This document shows, in pieces, positions 63,922 to 64,000 of a DNA stretch of 64,000 bases; position 1 is the first letter of the stretch; each line of letters opens with the position of its first letter. The translations under genes and the position numbers were made by a program. The notes beneath the pieces were generated by a model. It had not been told where the DNA came from, ran no database searches, and was given only the letters and a program-made list of their open reading frames with translations. The DNA is from Callaeas wilsoni (lineage: Eukaryota; Chordata; Aves; Passeriformes; Callaeidae): assembly GCA_013398955.1 (NCBI GenBank), contig VWPU01004565.1, positions 42,029 to 106,028 on the forward strand. The letters are read 5' to 3'.

Positions 63922-63935
63922 GCGCCACCTCGTGG
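63922..63935 (-). promoter_or_regulatory. CTCF-like motif
   Basis: GCGCCACCTCGTGG reads CCACGAGGTGGCGC on the minus strand, matching the CTCF core except position 5. It sits in the CpG-rich end of the window and faces the forward motif at 53291-53305. Confidence 0.5.
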
Positions 63936-64000
63936 CGTCCCGCGGCACTGCCCGGGAAGGGCCCGCATGCCGAGCGGCGGGGGCGGAACGGGCCGGGCCG

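Larger units (their letters stand above)
63700..64000. promoter_or_regulatory. CpG-rich end of window, possible CpG island edge
   Basis: CpG density rises steadily to the window end (GCGTCCCGCGGC, CATGCCGAGCGGCGGGGGCGG, GGGCCGGGCCG). Three nested minus-strand frames of 88-144 codons come from the tandem repeat inside it. The island probably continues beyond the window, where a promoter or exon might lie. Confidence 0.45.

Noticed and set aside
63534..63968. Minus-strand ORFs of 88-144 residues with DTRDTR/SGTR repeats
   Set aside because: They translate the short CpG tandem repeat. No supported start or homology.
1..64000. CRISPR array, tRNA, rRNA, prokaryotic operon or phage features
   Set aside because: The sequence is vertebrate in character. 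The repeats are tandem minisatellites without spacers, and I saw no cloverleaf or rRNA-like block.

Overview
The window is non-coding vertebrate nuclear DNA, most likely from a bird and probably a passerine. It has no operon-like packing of genes, no prokaryotic ribosome-binding sites and no long ORF that reads as a protein family. It carries about 30 truncated CR1 LINE 3'-end fragments of avian type. Their signatures include 'cttccactgtcccaggctgc' (or its complement), 'cagcctggagaagagaggct', and plus-strand 3' ends such as 'cccttccagcctgaagcatt'. The base composition is GC-rich with sharp AT-rich islands, as expected for an intermediate or microchromosome. Species and chromosome cannot be fixed from this sequence alone.

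Layout. From 1 to about 20 kb the DNA is GC-rich spacer with CR1 pieces and AT-rich, ATTA/TAAT-rich islands, strongest at 7.44-7.74, 15.06-15.30, 16.43-16.74 and 17.33-18.08 kb. At 20,145-20,226 there is one credible coding exon candidate: pyrimidine-rich acceptor, 82 bp, consensus donor, charged helix-like peptide. I could not assign it to a gene. From 20 to 35 kb there are more islands (22.79-23.11, 24.30-24.75, 28.14-28.62, 32.2-32.56, 34.02-34.18 and 34.64-35.23 kb). From 36 to 48 kb there are four GC-rich minisatellites: a 49-bp unit at 36.04-36.62, an 18-bp unit at 40.45-40.71, a 44-bp unit at 41.83-42.01 inside a CR1 copy, and a 68-bp unit at 47.34-47.89. AT-rich islands lie between them (38.69-38.95, 41.33-41.53, 46.68-47.05 kb). 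From 48 to 50 kb there are three perfect POU octamers and an E-box/MEF2 composite. From 51 to 64 kb there is a GC-rich CpG stretch, an inverted CR1 pair around a CTCF-like motif at 53.29 kb, further islands (53.76-54.38, 57.42-57.69 and 61.88-62.24 kb), and a CpG-rich end at 63.7-64.0 kb with a short tandem repeat and a CTCF-like motif in the opposite orientation.

Interpretation. Many AT-rich, homeodomain-site-rich islands in a nearly exon-free GC-rich landscape look like a gene desert or large intron of a developmental regulatory block. That is inference: conservation was judged by eye from composition and motif content, not by alignment. The long predicted ORFs (up to 410 aa) are by-products of minisatellites whose unit length is not a multiple of three, and I do not call them genes. 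I found no tRNA, rRNA, CRISPR array or intact transposon.
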